From: Hyphomicrobiales bacterium | GTDB taxonomy: Bacteria; Pseudomonadota; Alphaproteobacteria; Rhizobiales; Rhizobiaceae | Direction: 5' to 3' | DNA length: 40,731 nt | Assembly: GCA_900469625.1 (NCBI GenBank) | Contig: UBXV01000040.1 | Coordinates: forward strand, 75,213-115,943 | Shown here: positions 7,412 through 15,565 of the stretch, piece after piece | Position numbering within the stretch: position 1 is the first letter of the stretch | How the letters are laid out: every line of letters starts with the position of its first letter | Translations under genes and position numbers: made by a program | The notes under the pieces: model-generated | Databases searched by the model: none | The model's input: the letters and a program-made list of their open reading frames with translations, nothing else | Told to the model about the DNA's origin: nothing

Positions 7412-8782
7412 ATGAAAAACCCGGTTGCATTGAACCGCATCGCCGAAAACACCGTCTTTCGCAAAGGTGACGTCTTCGTCCTCTTCGGCGAACTGTTCGG
7501 TCGCGGATATGCGACCGGCCTGCTCGATGAAGCGCGGCGCGCCGGAATGGAGATCGTCGGGATCACGGTCGGGCGACGCGACGAAAACAACGCGTTGCGG
7601 CCACTGGACGCCGACGAGCTCGCAGCCGCCGAAGAGCGGCTGGGTGGCCGGATCATCAACATACCCGTCATGGCCGGCTTCGATCTCGACGCACCGGCGG
7701 GTGGCCCCACCCCGACGGACCTGCTGGCGGCGATGACGCTGGAGAGCTGGGAACGGGACACGCTCGATTGGGACTACATCGCCCAGTGCCGGGATATCGC
7801 TACGGCGCGGTTCACCGGCGCGCTGTCGCAGGTCATGGCCGTTCTCGACGGAATGATCGCCGACGGCCGCAATGTGTTCTTCGCCCACACGATGGCCGGC
7901 GGCATTCCGAAGGCCAAGGTGTTCCTGGTTCTTGCCAACCGCATCTACAAGGGACGCGGCGCGCGTCACATGTCGTCGCAGGCACTGCTCGACAGCGACA
8001 TGGGCAAGCTCATCCTGCAGAATTTCGACGAAGTCTCGGCGATCACCTTTCAGCACCTGATCGAAGCCAGCGCCACGATCCGCGCGCGCGTCGAGGCAGC
8101 CGGTGGCCAGGTCCGCTATACGGCCTATGGATACCATGGCACCGCCGTCCTGATCGACGGCAGCTATCGTTGGCAGACCTACACCAACTACACCCAGGGC
8201 TACGCCAAGATGCGGCTCGAAGGCATCGCGCAGGAGGCCTGGGCGTCGGGCATCAAGGCAACCGTCTATAACTGCCCGGAGATCCGCACCAATTCGTCCG
8301 ACGTGTTCACCGGCATCGAGCTTCCCCTGATACCGCTGCTGCTCGCCTTGAAGAAGGAAGACGGCGGTCAATGGGCAGATGCGCAATGGCAGGCCTGTGA
8401 GCAGCTTCTCCTGGATGGCGTCACGATGAACGACGTGATCGGAAAAATCACCGATATGCAGGCCAACGCCGTCATGCGGCCGTTCTACGATTTCTCGGCG
8501 TGGCCGATGGCCAACAGCCAGGCACAGTCCGACCTGACCATCGGCACGTCCAACGAGATCACGCAGATGCATCGCGACGGTAAGGCGCTCGTCAGCGATC
8601 ACTTGAGCGCTCTTGTGGTCGAGGCGACCGGCAAGCTGATCTTCGGCGAGACGTCGGATCCCGCAGGCCCGGTACAGTGGCTCAACCACGATATCGTCGC
8701 GCGACGGCTGAATGCGTCGCATCACGCTGCCGAGCCGCGTGCCGCCGAAGCAGTGAAAGACGCGCACCTCAAGGTGGCCTGA
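7412..8782 (+). CDS. FabMG-like conserved protein (putative enoyl-ACP reductase family), function uncertain
   Basis: This is a 456-residue soluble protein without signal peptide or membrane segments. It resembles proteins I recall being annotated as 'enoyl ACP reductase FabMG family', whose proposed activity is reduction of trans-2-enoyl-ACP. The N terminus reads as an alpha/beta nucleotide-binding-like fold (GDVFVLFGELFGRGYATGLLDEARRAGMEIVGITVGRR). Later motifs include FFAHTMAGGIPKAK (about 155-170) and TYTNYTQGYAKMR (about 258-270). I do not see the YxxxK short-chain dehydrogenase motif. The start is ATG 7412 with AAAGAG about 9 bases upstream. It stands alone, convergent with the amidotransferase gene after about 250 non-coding bases and not in a fatty-acid cluster. 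The family label comes from memory and the enzymatic role is unproven. Confidence 0.5.
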   Translation: MKNPVALNRIAENTVFRKGDVFVLFGELFGRGYATGLLDEARRAGMEIVGITVGRRDENNALRPLDADELAAAEERLGGRIINIPVMAGFDLDAPAGGPTPTDLLAAMTLESWERDTLDWDYIAQCRDIATARFTGALSQVMAVLDGMIADGRNVFFAHTMAGGIPKAKVFLVLANRIYKGRGARHMSSQALLDSDMGKLILQNFDEVSAITFQHLIEASATIRARVEAAGGQVRYTAYGYHGTAVLIDGSYRWQTYTNYTQGYAKMRLEGIAQEAWASGIKATVYNCPEIRTNSSDVFTGIELPLIPLLLALKKEDGGQWADAQWQACEQLLLDGVTMNDVIGKITDMQANAVMRPFYDFSAWPMANSQAQSDLTIGTSNEITQMHRDGKALVSDHLSALVVEATGKLIFGETSDPAGPVQWLNHDIVARRLNASHHAAEPRAAEAVKDAHLKVA

Positions 8783-9029
8783 CAGCCACCCCCATCGCTT
8801 CGACCGTCAATTAAGTAATCGGCAAACGTCACAGGCAAGGCGAAAGGGCGATCGGCTCCGCGAAGGCGATCGTCGTCACGGCTTTGCGTCACATCTTCCC
8901 GTGAGTGACGCGCGACGAGGGGATAACCAGGGCTTGCCGTCAAGCGTTGAGGCAAGGTCAGGTCACGGCTGCCAGAGGCGACGGTTCCGACCGTGTCGAG
9001 ATTGACCACCTCCGCGACTGCGTCCGTTG

Positions 9030-9719
9030 CTACGAAGCCGCCTCCACGAGCCCGCGAAACACCCCGTTGCCGGGATGGTTCGTCTCGGCAAACAGCTCCT
9101 GATGCCATTGAAGGCCAACCGCAAACGCGCTCGAAACGACTTCGATCGCTTCGACGATGCCGTCGTCCGCGTGCGCGCTCGCGAGAACGGCAGGCGACAA
9201 TTGTGCGATAGCCTCACGATGGAAGGTATTGACGTCGATGCGCGGTCTGCCGACCATCCCGGCGAGGCGCGTGCCGGGCAGAATGTCGACAGCGTGGACA
9301 TGGTCTCGCTTGTCGTGTTCGTCGGCGGTCGGAAAGGACATGCGCAGATCAGGCGTGAGGCGACAGCCGTTGAGGCACGCGAGCGACTGCATGCCGGCGC
9401 ATATGCCGAGGATCGGTTTATCCCTTTCAAGATACCCCTCCATGATCGCTCGTTCGATATCGAAGCGCTCCGATGCCGGGGATCTCGACGTTTCCCCGGA
9501 AATGTACCAGTCATCGGGATAGGCGAAGCGGCCGCCGACAACCACCAGGCCGTCGAACTCGTTCAACACGACATCGACCACGTCAGTCAGATAGGGGATT
9601 CCGAGGGGGAGCCCGCCGGCGTTGCTGACGGCAAGAAAATATCCCTTGGCCGCCTCATAGCGGTTCCCGCCAGTGCTTGTGTTTTCGTCGAGAATGATCG
9701 CTATGCGAGGTTTGCGCAC
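9030..9719 (-). CDS. Class I glutamine amidotransferase-like hydrolase (PuuD/peptidase C26 family)
   Basis: This 229-residue cytoplasmic enzyme belongs to the gamma-glutamyl-gamma-aminobutyrate hydrolase (PuuD) type. The catalytic triad is visible: C107 in the nucleophile elbow GICAGMQ, H206 and E208 in LQWHQE. The usual QWHPE has Q in place of P here. An N-terminal GGNRYEAAKGYFLAVSNAGGLPLGIPY-type segment matches the C26 fold. Family members release GABA or glutamate from gamma-glutamyl compounds in putrescine breakdown, but no other puu genes are nearby, so the substrate is open. It ends facing the FabMG-like gene and begins about 175 bases beyond parE. These 175 bases presumably hold its promoter. 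Confidence 0.82.
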   Translation of the reverse strand: MRKPRIAIILDENTSTGGNRYEAAKGYFLAVSNAGGLPLGIPYLTDVVDVVLNEFDGLVVVGGRFAYPDDWYISGETSRSPASERFDIERAIMEGYLERDKPILGICAGMQSLACLNGCRLTPDLRMSFPTADEHDKRDHVHAVDILPGTRLAGMVGRPRIDVNTFHREAIAQLSPAVLASAHADDGIVEAIEVVSSAFAVGLQWHQELFAETNHPGNGVFRGLVEAAS

Positions 9720-9894
9720 GAAACCTGTCCTTTCGCCTGATGTCGTCGATACGCTATTGGGATCGCCGGCCGTCGTCTATGGCGTCGACAGTGTTGGCGG
9801 TGACGCTTCTGCCGGGGACATGCCGTGTCGCTGCAGATTGACGGCGCGCGTTCCGATCCGTGCGCATGGCGCAACTTCCAAGATGAAGGCCGCT

Positions 9895-10188
9895 CTACAG
9901 ATACCGCTCGAAATCCATCCGCTCGTGCAGCACACGAAGGACGATCACGCCGCCATGCGCTTCGCGTCGAAAAAACACCAGATGCCGATTGTAGGGGTAG
10001 CACAAAAGTCCCTGCCGGATTTCCGGACGGGCCCGCCCGGAAATCACGCCCGCCTGAAGGCGCTCGAACAGGGCGGCGAGCCCGCGAAGGTAAAGGTCGC
10101 GCTGGGCGACGCCCCAGATGCGTTGGGTATAGCGACCGATTTCCTTGATGTCTTCCCGGGCGAGCGGCGTGACTGCCAGGTTAGGCAT
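9895..10188 (-). CDS. parE: ParE/RelE-superfamily toxin
   Basis: This is a 97-residue basic protein of the ParE toxin family. It begins MPNLAVTPLAREDIKEIGRYT, as usual for ParE (N-terminal beta strand, then a long helix), and ends with the conserved VLRVLHERMDFERYL tail. ParE toxins of this class inhibit DNA gyrase; RelE-like members cleave mRNA. The ParE-type N terminus and the ParD partner favour the former. The ATG at 10188 overlaps the antitoxin's 3' end by 8 bases, so the two are translationally coupled. Length is normal and I see no disruption. Confidence 0.9.
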   Translation of the reverse strand: MPNLAVTPLAREDIKEIGRYTQRIWGVAQRDLYLRGLAALFERLQAGVISGRARPEIRQGLLCYPYNRHLVFFRREAHGGVIVLRVLHERMDFERYL

Positions 10189-10441
10189 GCGCTGCCGTTT
10201 CCTGATCGAGTTCGCTCAGGATTGCGGTCAGATCGAAGGGGACACAGGCGCCCGCATCGGCCTGAGCCCATGCCGGGTCCAACGCCTCGCGCAACTGCCG
10301 CAGCTTGTCCGCATCGGATTGCTCCGTTGCGATCTTCTGGCGCAACGCCTCGCGGATCACTTCCGACGCATTGTTGTAAAGTCCCGAAGCAACCTTGTCG
10401 CGGACGTACTCGTCGAGTTTGTCAGTCAAAGAGACATGCAT
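10181..10441 (-). CDS. parD: ParD ribbon-helix-helix antitoxin
   Basis: This 86-residue protein starts MHVSLTDKLDEYVRDKVASG, the N-terminal ribbon-helix-helix (CopG/ParD) DNA-binding domain. The linker (SGLYNNASEVIREALRQK) and a more acidic C-terminal half follow; the latter should wrap the toxin. I prefer ATG 10441 over an upstream start at 10480, because the upstream extension would run through the promoter/operator and the RHH domain normally begins at the first residues. The protein should autoregulate through the palindrome at 10464-10490. Antitoxin-then-toxin order with overlap is the normal ParDE layout. Confidence 0.9.
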   Translation of the reverse strand: MHVSLTDKLDEYVRDKVASGLYNNASEVIREALRQKIATEQSDADKLRQLREALDPAWAQADAGACVPFDLTAILSELDQETAAHA

Positions 10442-10461
10442 GGCGCATCCTTTCCCGACCG

Positions 10462-10490
10462 ATTTTACAAGGATTGACAATCTTTGTAAA
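10462..10490 (-). promoter_or_regulatory. parDE promoter embedded in a 27-bp operator palindrome
   Basis: On the minus strand, TTTACAAAGATTG and CAATCCTTGTAAA flank a single central T, a 27-bp dyad (10464-10490) with one mismatched pair. The outer left arm provides a -35 (TTTACA, 10490-10485). TAAAAT (10467-10462), 17 bases away, is a good -10. ParD bound to the dyad would block both elements. The -10 lies about 20 bases before the parD ATG. Confidence 0.8.
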
Positions 10491-10612
10491 TGAACCGCAG
10501 CGGCCAGCCGTCCAGGCAGATGACATCTCTGCCCGGCACTTTGGGCGCTCTACACGAGGCTGAACCCGCGCTGGAGCAGGAGGCAGGCTGGTCCCGCCTC
10601 CCCTGAACCGAC

Positions 10613-10630
10613 GATCCGCCTTGGCGGATC
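10613..10630 (-). terminator. Possible terminator hairpin after the dihydroxyacetone kinase gene
   Basis: GATCCGCC and GGCGGATC are perfect arms around a two-base spacer (in practice a 7-bp stem with a 4-base loop), about 25 bases after the kinase stop. No T tract follows on the minus strand, so it may be a processing or Rho-associated structure rather than an intrinsic terminator. Confidence 0.35.
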
Positions 10631-10654
10631 TTTCCTTCGATCCCGCTTCGATCG

Positions 10655-12340
10655 TCAGCCGCTGACGCGCTGGCCGAGCGCCGCCGGTTCCGGCTCGACT
10701 GTGTCGATATCGGGGTTCTGCGCCAGGTATTCGAACAGAAGCGCCACCGCTTCCGCTCCGGGGTCGGTGTGCCCTTCGAGCTGCTTGGCGTTGATATAGG
10801 CCGCCCGCCCCGCCTTGGCGCGCACGAGCGTCGCCGTCAGGTCGGCACCGGCCCGGGCAGCGTCGGCCGCCTTGACCATGCTTTCATCGAGCGCGTCCAG
10901 CGCCGGCGACAGCGCGTCCACCATGGTGCGGTCGCCGATCCTGGCGCCGCCGATTTCCTGCATGCGCGCCAGGCCGGCTTTCAGCGCCTCCCGGATGGAG
11001 AGCCCGCTCGATGCGCCGTCGCCCGCCGCAGCAAAAAAGATCGCAAGCAGCACGCCGGAGGATCCGCCCATCGTCTGGCTCAGTTCCTGTCCGATGGCGC
11101 GGAAGAGCTGTGTGTGGTCCGAAAGCGGCAGGCGGTCGAGAGCGTCGATCAGCGCGCGTGCCGCGCCGGCCAGGGTCGAGCCCGTGTCGCCGTCCCCGGA
11201 CTTGGCGTCGAGCGCGTTCAGAGGCTTCTCCGCGCCAATCAGGAGGTTGCAGCAGGCGAGCAGAAACCGCCGCGTCGGTTCATGGCGCGATGGCAGAGGG
11301 GCGATCGGGGTCAGACCGTCGGGCAGCGCCAGAACCGAAACCGGCTTGACCGCCGTCACGCCCGGCCAGGCGGGAAGAGCGACCGGGGCGGACAGAAGCT
11401 CCAGTTCGACCTTGTCGGCTGGATAAAGCGAGATGGAGAAGCCGCGCATGTCGAGCGAGGTCATCATCGATGCCGGCCCGACCAGATGCGCGATCCTCCC
11501 GCCAATGGCCGAATGGACGAGCTCATGCGCCAGAACCGACATTTCGAGGATGGACGTGCCGCCGAGATTGTTGACGAGCGCGACATGCGGCCTGTCGTCC
11601 ATGGCGGCCTGCAGCCGCTCGACCATGGCGGCGACCGCCTGCTTCGCGTCCGAATAAAGGATCTGCTCGACACCCGCCTCGCCATGAATGCCGAGCCCGA
11701 GTTCGGCGTGGCCTTCGGGAATACGATGCTCCTTCGGCGAACCGGGAACCGTGCAGGTATCGAGCGACATGCCGATCGTGTTGGTGGCGGAAATGACCTT
11801 GCGTGCGGCCGCGGCAATCGTCTCGAGGTCCGCACCGCGTTCGGCAAGCGCCCCGGCGATCTTGTGGACGAACAGGGTGCCGGCGACGCCGCGCGGCTGC
11901 GGAAGCTCGGGCAGCGCAATGTCGTCGTCTACGACGACCATGCTCACGCTCAGGCCATAGGCCCGGGCGCGTTCTGCCGCCAGGCCGAAGTTCAGGCGGT
12001 CACCGGTGTAGTTCTTCACGATCAGCAGGCAGCCCGCCGGTCCCGTCACCGCCAGAATGCCGGCGAGGATCGCATCCACGCTCGGCGAGGCGAAGACGTC
12101 ACCGCAGACGGCCGCCGTCAGCATGCCCTTGCCGACGAATCCGATATGAGCGGGTTCGTGCCCCGACCCGCCACCGGAGACCAGCGCGACCTTACCCTTG
12201 CTCTTGTCCCAGTCAGAGCGCAGGACGACGCGAATGTGCGGATATCCGTCGAGGCGGCTGAGCGCCCCGCCCGATACGGCAATCACGCCGTCGATTGCTT
12301 CGGTCACCGCATTTTCCTTGCGGTTGATGAATTGGCTCAT
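10655..12340 (-). CDS. Fused dihydroxyacetone kinase (DhaK-DhaL, ATP-dependent type)
   Basis: This 561-residue protein should phosphorylate dihydroxyacetone (or glyceraldehyde) to the triose phosphate. The N-terminal DhaK domain (about 1-335) has the GGGSGHEP motif at about 56-63 and H219 in LGLGIHGEAG, the histidine that covalently holds the substrate in this family. The C-terminal DhaL domain (about 355-540) has the nucleotide/Mg site LDAKSGDGDTG, with aspartates 378, 383 and 385. Fusion of DhaK and DhaL in one chain indicates the ATP-using type rather than the PTS-dependent split type. It begins 10 bases after the last ATPase gene, preceded by GGAGGCGAAC, and is the last gene of the ABC operon. 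Transport and phosphorylation are therefore likely co-expressed. Confidence 0.93.
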   Translation of the reverse strand: MSQFINRKENAVTEAIDGVIAVSGGALSRLDGYPHIRVVLRSDWDKSKGKVALVSGGGSGHEPAHIGFVGKGMLTAAVCGDVFASPSVDAILAGILAVTGPAGCLLIVKNYTGDRLNFGLAAERARAYGLSVSMVVVDDDIALPELPQPRGVAGTLFVHKIAGALAERGADLETIAAAARKVISATNTIGMSLDTCTVPGSPKEHRIPEGHAELGLGIHGEAGVEQILYSDAKQAVAAMVERLQAAMDDRPHVALVNNLGGTSILEMSVLAHELVHSAIGGRIAHLVGPASMMTSLDMRGFSISLYPADKVELELLSAPVALPAWPGVTAVKPVSVLALPDGLTPIAPLPSRHEPTRRFLLACCNLLIGAEKPLNALDAKSGDGDTGSTLAGAARALIDALDRLPLSDHTQLFRAIGQELSQTMGGSSGVLLAIFFAAAGDGASSGLSIREALKAGLARMQEIGGARIGDRTMVDALSPALDALDESMVKAADAARAGADLTATLVRAKAGRAAYINAKQLEGHTDPGAEAVALLFEYLAQNPDIDTVEPEPAALGQRVSG

Positions 12341-12349
12341 GTTCGCCTC

Positions 12350-13345
12350 CTAAGCGATGCGCATTCCGGCCGCGTCGAAGAACAGCGGCTTGTGTGGCTG
12401 GATCTTGATGGTCTCGCCACCGCGGAACCCGGTATGTGGGTCCGTCACCGTCACGAGATCATGATGTTTGAACGAGATGTGCAGACGGGTCTGGTCGCCG
12501 AGGTGCTCGACCCGCGTGACAAGGGCATCCTCGCCACTTCCCTGAACGATGTGCTCGGGACGCAGGCCGATCGACTTTGCCCTTTCCGGAGACCCCGCAA
12601 ACAGGTTCGCCGGCAGGACGTTGATGCGCGGCTGGCCGAGGCGGCTCGCGGCATAGACGCTGACCGGAGCCTCGTAGATCTCCCGCGGCGAGCCGAACTG
12701 CACCAGCCTGCCCTCCTCCAGCACGCCGATATGCGTCGCCATGGTCATCGCCTCGATCTGGTCATGCGTGACGTAGAGCAGCGTTGCCCCGGATTTCGCC
12801 TGGATGTTCTTGAGTTCGACGCGTAGATCCGCCCGCAATTTCGCGTCGAGCGAACTCAACGGCTCGTCCATGAGATAGATCTGCGGATTGCGCACCAGCG
12901 CCCGTCCGATCGACACGCGCTGCATCTCGCCGCCCGAAAGCGCGGTCGCCTTGTTGTCGAGCTTGTGCGAGATCTGCAGGACCTCGGCGATCGCGTTCAC
13001 CTTTTCGTCGATCGCCTTCTGAGGCGTCTTCAAAAGCGGCGATTTCAGCGGAAATTCCAGGTTTTGCCGCACCGACAGATGCGGATAGAGCGAATATTGC
13101 TGGAACACCATCGCGACATTGCGCTGCGCCGGGGTCAATCCGCGCATCGCCTGTCCGCCGATGAAGACCTCGCCGCTGTCGGGATTGTCGAGGCCCGAAA
13201 CCATGCGTAGCGTCGTCGTTTTGCCGGCCCCTGTCGGCCCCAGCAACACCACGAACGACCCGTTCGGCACGGTCATCGAGACATCGTCGAGTGCCGGATG
13301 ACCGCCGAAGGTCTTCGTCACGTTTTGCAATACGACTTCAGCCAC
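12350..13345 (-). CDS. ABC transporter ATPase, MalK/UgpC-like (GlpT-type slot)
   Basis: This 331-residue ATP-binding subunit of an importer for sugars or polyols has Walker A GPTGAGKTTTLR (about 35-46), signature LSGGEMQRVSIGRAL (about 135) and Walker B YLMDEPLSSLDAK. The C-terminal TOBE-type domain is short (GLRPEHI near 250). The likely start is GTG 13345, which overlaps the preceding ATPase gene by 8 bases and has GGAG about 9 bases upstream. A longer reading to 13384 adds residues unlike the family N terminus. Two different ATPases in one operon is the arrangement of GlpS/GlpT glycerol transporters and suggests a heterodimeric motor. The signature has E-M where most relatives have Q-Q or Q-R. 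Confidence 0.9.
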   Translation of the reverse strand: MAEVVLQNVTKTFGGHPALDDVSMTVPNGSFVVLLGPTGAGKTTTLRMVSGLDNPDSGEVFIGGQAMRGLTPAQRNVAMVFQQYSLYPHLSVRQNLEFPLKSPLLKTPQKAIDEKVNAIAEVLQISHKLDNKATALSGGEMQRVSIGRALVRNPQIYLMDEPLSSLDAKLRADLRVELKNIQAKSGATLLYVTHDQIEAMTMATHIGVLEEGRLVQFGSPREIYEAPVSVYAASRLGQPRINVLPANLFAGSPERAKSIGLRPEHIVQGSGEDALVTRVEHLGDQTRLHISFKHHDLVTVTDPHTGFRGGETIKIQPHKPLFFDAAGMRIA

Positions 13346-14435
13346 GGCGCAGCACTCCCTCGTTGCCTTCAGAGACCAGAGCACGACCCGTCTCCGCGTT
13401 GAAGAGCGTCAGCGTGCGCGCATCGAAATCGAGACCGATGAGCTCGCCGGTGCGGGCACGCTGATTGGAAGGCGTGCGCGCCTTGATCTCGCCGTTGGGC
13501 GTATCGAGCGTGACGATCTGCGTCGTGCCGAGATATTCGACCGCAACGACACGGCCGCGATAGGCGGAGCCGTCGACGAATTGAACATGTTCCGGCCGCA
13601 CCCCAAGGGTCAGCGCACCGGCCCGGCCCTCCCTCGAGGCCGGCACCGTCACGCGCTTGCCGGTGAGATCGATGCTGTCGCCGCCGATACCGATCATGCC
13701 GTCGAACTCCAGGAAATTCATCGGCGGCGAGCCGATGAACTTGGCGACGAACTTCGTCGCCGGCCAGTCGTAGATCTGCTGCGGGCGTCCGAACTGCTCG
13801 GTGACGCCGTGGTTCATCACCACGATCTTGTCGCCCATCTGCATCGCCTCGAGCTGGTCGTGGGTAACGTAGACGGTGGTGGCGCCCATGCGGTCGTGCA
13901 GCGCGCGCAATTCCCCCGCCATATGTTCGCGGAATTCCGCGTCAAGCGCCCCGAGCGGTTCGTCCATGAAGAATGCCTTGGGGTTGCGCACGATCGCGCG
14001 GCCGAGTGCTACGCGCTGGCGATCGCCGCCGGAGAGCCCGCCGACCGGCTTGTCGAGAATGCCCTCGATCCTCAGGATCCTTGCGACCTCGGCAACGCGC
14101 GTGGCGACTTCCGCCTTCTTCATCCCCTGGCTGACGAGAGGATAGGAAATGTTCTTGCGCACGTTCATATGCGGATAGAGCGCGAACATCTGAAAGACGA
14201 AGGCGATGTCGCGCTCGCGCGCCCGCTTCATGCCGACTTCCTCGCCGCCGATATAGATCCGGCCGCTGGTCGGCAATTCGAGCCCCGCCATCATGCGCAA
14301 GGTCGTCGTCTTGCCACAGCCGGACGGCCCGAGCAGCATGAAGAACTCGCCGTCTTCCACGGTGAACGTCGACGACTGGACGGCGGTGAACGCCCCGAAT
14401 TCCTTGCGCACGTTCTCAATTCTGATCTGTGCCAT
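13338..14435 (-). CDS. ABC transporter ATPase, MalK/UgpC-like (GlpS-type slot)
   Basis: This 365-residue ATP-binding subunit reads MAQIRIENVRKEFGAFTAVQ at its start. Walker A is GPSGCGKTTTLR (about 36-47), the signature is LSGGDRQRVALGRAI (about 137) and Walker B is FFMDEPLGALDAE. A MalK-like TOBE region holds LGVRPEHVQF near 280. The signature has D where Q is usual (LSGGQRQ). It lies 3 bases after the small membrane protein gene and overlaps the next ATPase gene by 8 bases. It probably pairs with the 331-residue ATPase to drive the two permeases encoded upstream. Confidence 0.9.
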   Translation of the reverse strand: MAQIRIENVRKEFGAFTAVQSSTFTVEDGEFFMLLGPSGCGKTTTLRMMAGLELPTSGRIYIGGEEVGMKRARERDIAFVFQMFALYPHMNVRKNISYPLVSQGMKKAEVATRVAEVARILRIEGILDKPVGGLSGGDRQRVALGRAIVRNPKAFFMDEPLGALDAEFREHMAGELRALHDRMGATTVYVTHDQLEAMQMGDKIVVMNHGVTEQFGRPQQIYDWPATKFVAKFIGSPPMNFLEFDGMIGIGGDSIDLTGKRVTVPASREGRAGALTLGVRPEHVQFVDGSAYRGRVVAVEYLGTTQIVTLDTPNGEIKARTPSNQRARTGELIGLDFDARTLTLFNAETGRALVSEGNEGVLRRG

Positions 14436-14438
14436 CGG

Positions 14439-14627
14439 TTACTCCGGGAAGTGGCTGACGATGATGAACATGACCGTTCCAAGCAGGGTGACGAGGAACG
14501 AGAAGGAGTAGAGCGTCAGCGACAGCGGCTGCATCAGCATGATCACGCCCAGCGCGATCAGCACCGATGCCACCATCTCCCACGCGCCGCGACGAAGGCG
14601 AAGCAACTGGTTGAGGAAAGCTGTCAT
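14439..14627 (-). CDS. Small two-helix membrane protein in the ABC operon
   Basis: This 62-residue protein starts MTAFLNQLLRLRRGAWEMVA. Two hydrophobic stretches (about 18-33 and 37-57) are split by QPLS, so it should be a hairpin membrane protein with a basic N terminus. The ATG overlaps the upstream permease stop (ATGA), and the next ATPase begins 3 bases after its stop, so it is clearly translated with the transporter. Glycerol ABC transporter loci (glpSTPQUV) also carry a small membrane gene, GlpU (DUF2160), between permease and other subunits. This protein is shorter and I cannot assign it to that family by eye. It may be an assembly or accessory subunit, but no function is shown. Confidence 0.75.
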   Translation of the reverse strand: MTAFLNQLLRLRRGAWEMVASVLIALGVIMLMQPLSLTLYSFSFLVTLLGTVMFIIVSHFPE

Positions 14628-15565
14628 TTTCGAACCGCTCCGAAGGTGATGCCGCGCAGCAGGTGCTTGCGAAGAAGGATCGTGAACACCATCACGGGGA
14701 CGAGGAAGAGGGTTGCGCCGGCGGCGACTGCCGGCCAGTCCTGCCCGCCGACGCCGATGATCGTCGGGATGAAGGGCGGTGCGGTCTGCGCGTTGCCGGA
14801 TGTCAGCAGCACGGCAAAGGCGTATTCGTTCCAGGCGAAGATCAGGCAGAAGATCGCCGTCGACGCGATGCCGGTCGCCGCCTGGGGCAGGACCACCTTG
14901 TAGAAGGCCTGAAATCGCGTGTAGCCATCGATCAGCGCGGCCTCTTCGTATTCGATCGGGATCTCGTCGATGAAGCCCTTCAGCAGCCAGACCGACAGCG
15001 ACAGGTTCACTGCGGTATAGAGCAGGATCATGCCGGCATGGGTGTCGTTCAGCCCGAGCGAGCGGAACATCAGGAAGATCGGGATCGCAACCGCGATCGG
15101 CGGCATCATCCGGGTCGAGAGAATGAAGAACAGCAGGTCGTCCTTCAGCGGCACCTTGAAGCGCGAGAAGGCATAGGCGGCCGCCGTCCCGAGCACGATG
15201 CACAGCACCGTCGAACCGAAACCGATGATGACAGAATTGTAGAAGCGTTCGCTGAAACGCGACGGACCGGCGATGATCAGCCCATCCTTGCGCACGAGGC
15301 GATCGTACCAGGTCGTCGGTTCGCCCATCTGCTTCAGCTGTTCTTCCGTCACGCGGGTGCGCGTCGTGAACAGGTTCACGTAGCCCTCGAGCGTCGGCTG
15401 GAAGAAGGTCTTGGGCGGATAGGCGATCGCGTCCGAAGGCGATTTGAAACCTGTCCCGATGATCCAGATCAGGGGCAGAAGGGTGATGATGGCATAAAGC
15501 ACGACGAGGGAGCCGGCGAACCACTTTTGCCGTGCGGACGGCTCCGTTACGGAATAGCTGCTCAT
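14624..15565 (-). CDS. ABC transporter permease, MalG/UgpE-like
   Basis: This 313-residue inner-membrane permease has about six helices. The EAA loop that contacts the ATPase is visible as EEAALIDGYTRFQAFYKVVLPQAATG at about 200-225. A long periplasmic insertion (about 60-110: FTTRTRVTEEQLKQMGEPTTW) follows the first helix, as in several polyol-type permeases. The start is ATG 15565 (MSSYSVTEPSARQKW), overlapping the stop of the other permease by 4 bases. It works with the MalF-like permease as a heterodimer. The polyol or triose substrate is inferred from the neighbouring dihydroxyacetone kinase. Confidence 0.92.
   Translation of the reverse strand: MSSYSVTEPSARQKWFAGSLVVLYAIITLLPLIWIIGTGFKSPSDAIAYPPKTFFQPTLEGYVNLFTTRTRVTEEQLKQMGEPTTWYDRLVRKDGLIIAGPSRFSERFYNSVIIGFGSTVLCIVLGTAAAYAFSRFKVPLKDDLLFFILSTRMMPPIAVAIPIFLMFRSLGLNDTHAGMILLYTAVNLSLSVWLLKGFIDEIPIEYEEAALIDGYTRFQAFYKVVLPQAATGIASTAIFCLIFAWNEYAFAVLLTSGNAQTAPPFIPTIIGVGGQDWPAVAAGATLFLVPVMVFTILLRKHLLRGITFGAVRK

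Noticed and set aside
7328-8767. Minus-strand 479-residue open frame opposite the FabMG-like gene
   Set aside because: GC-rich shadow frame without ribosome site or domain; the plus-strand frame has coherent protein character.
10769-12826. Plus-strand 685-residue open frame opposite the dihydroxyacetone kinase and ATPase
   Set aside because: Arginine/histidine-rich shadow of genes with Walker and DhaK motifs; it crosses two real genes.
13581-14903. Plus-strand 440-residue open frame opposite the ABC ATPase and permease genes
   Set aside because: Arginine/histidine-rich antisense shadow; the minus-strand frames carry Walker motifs and an EAA loop.
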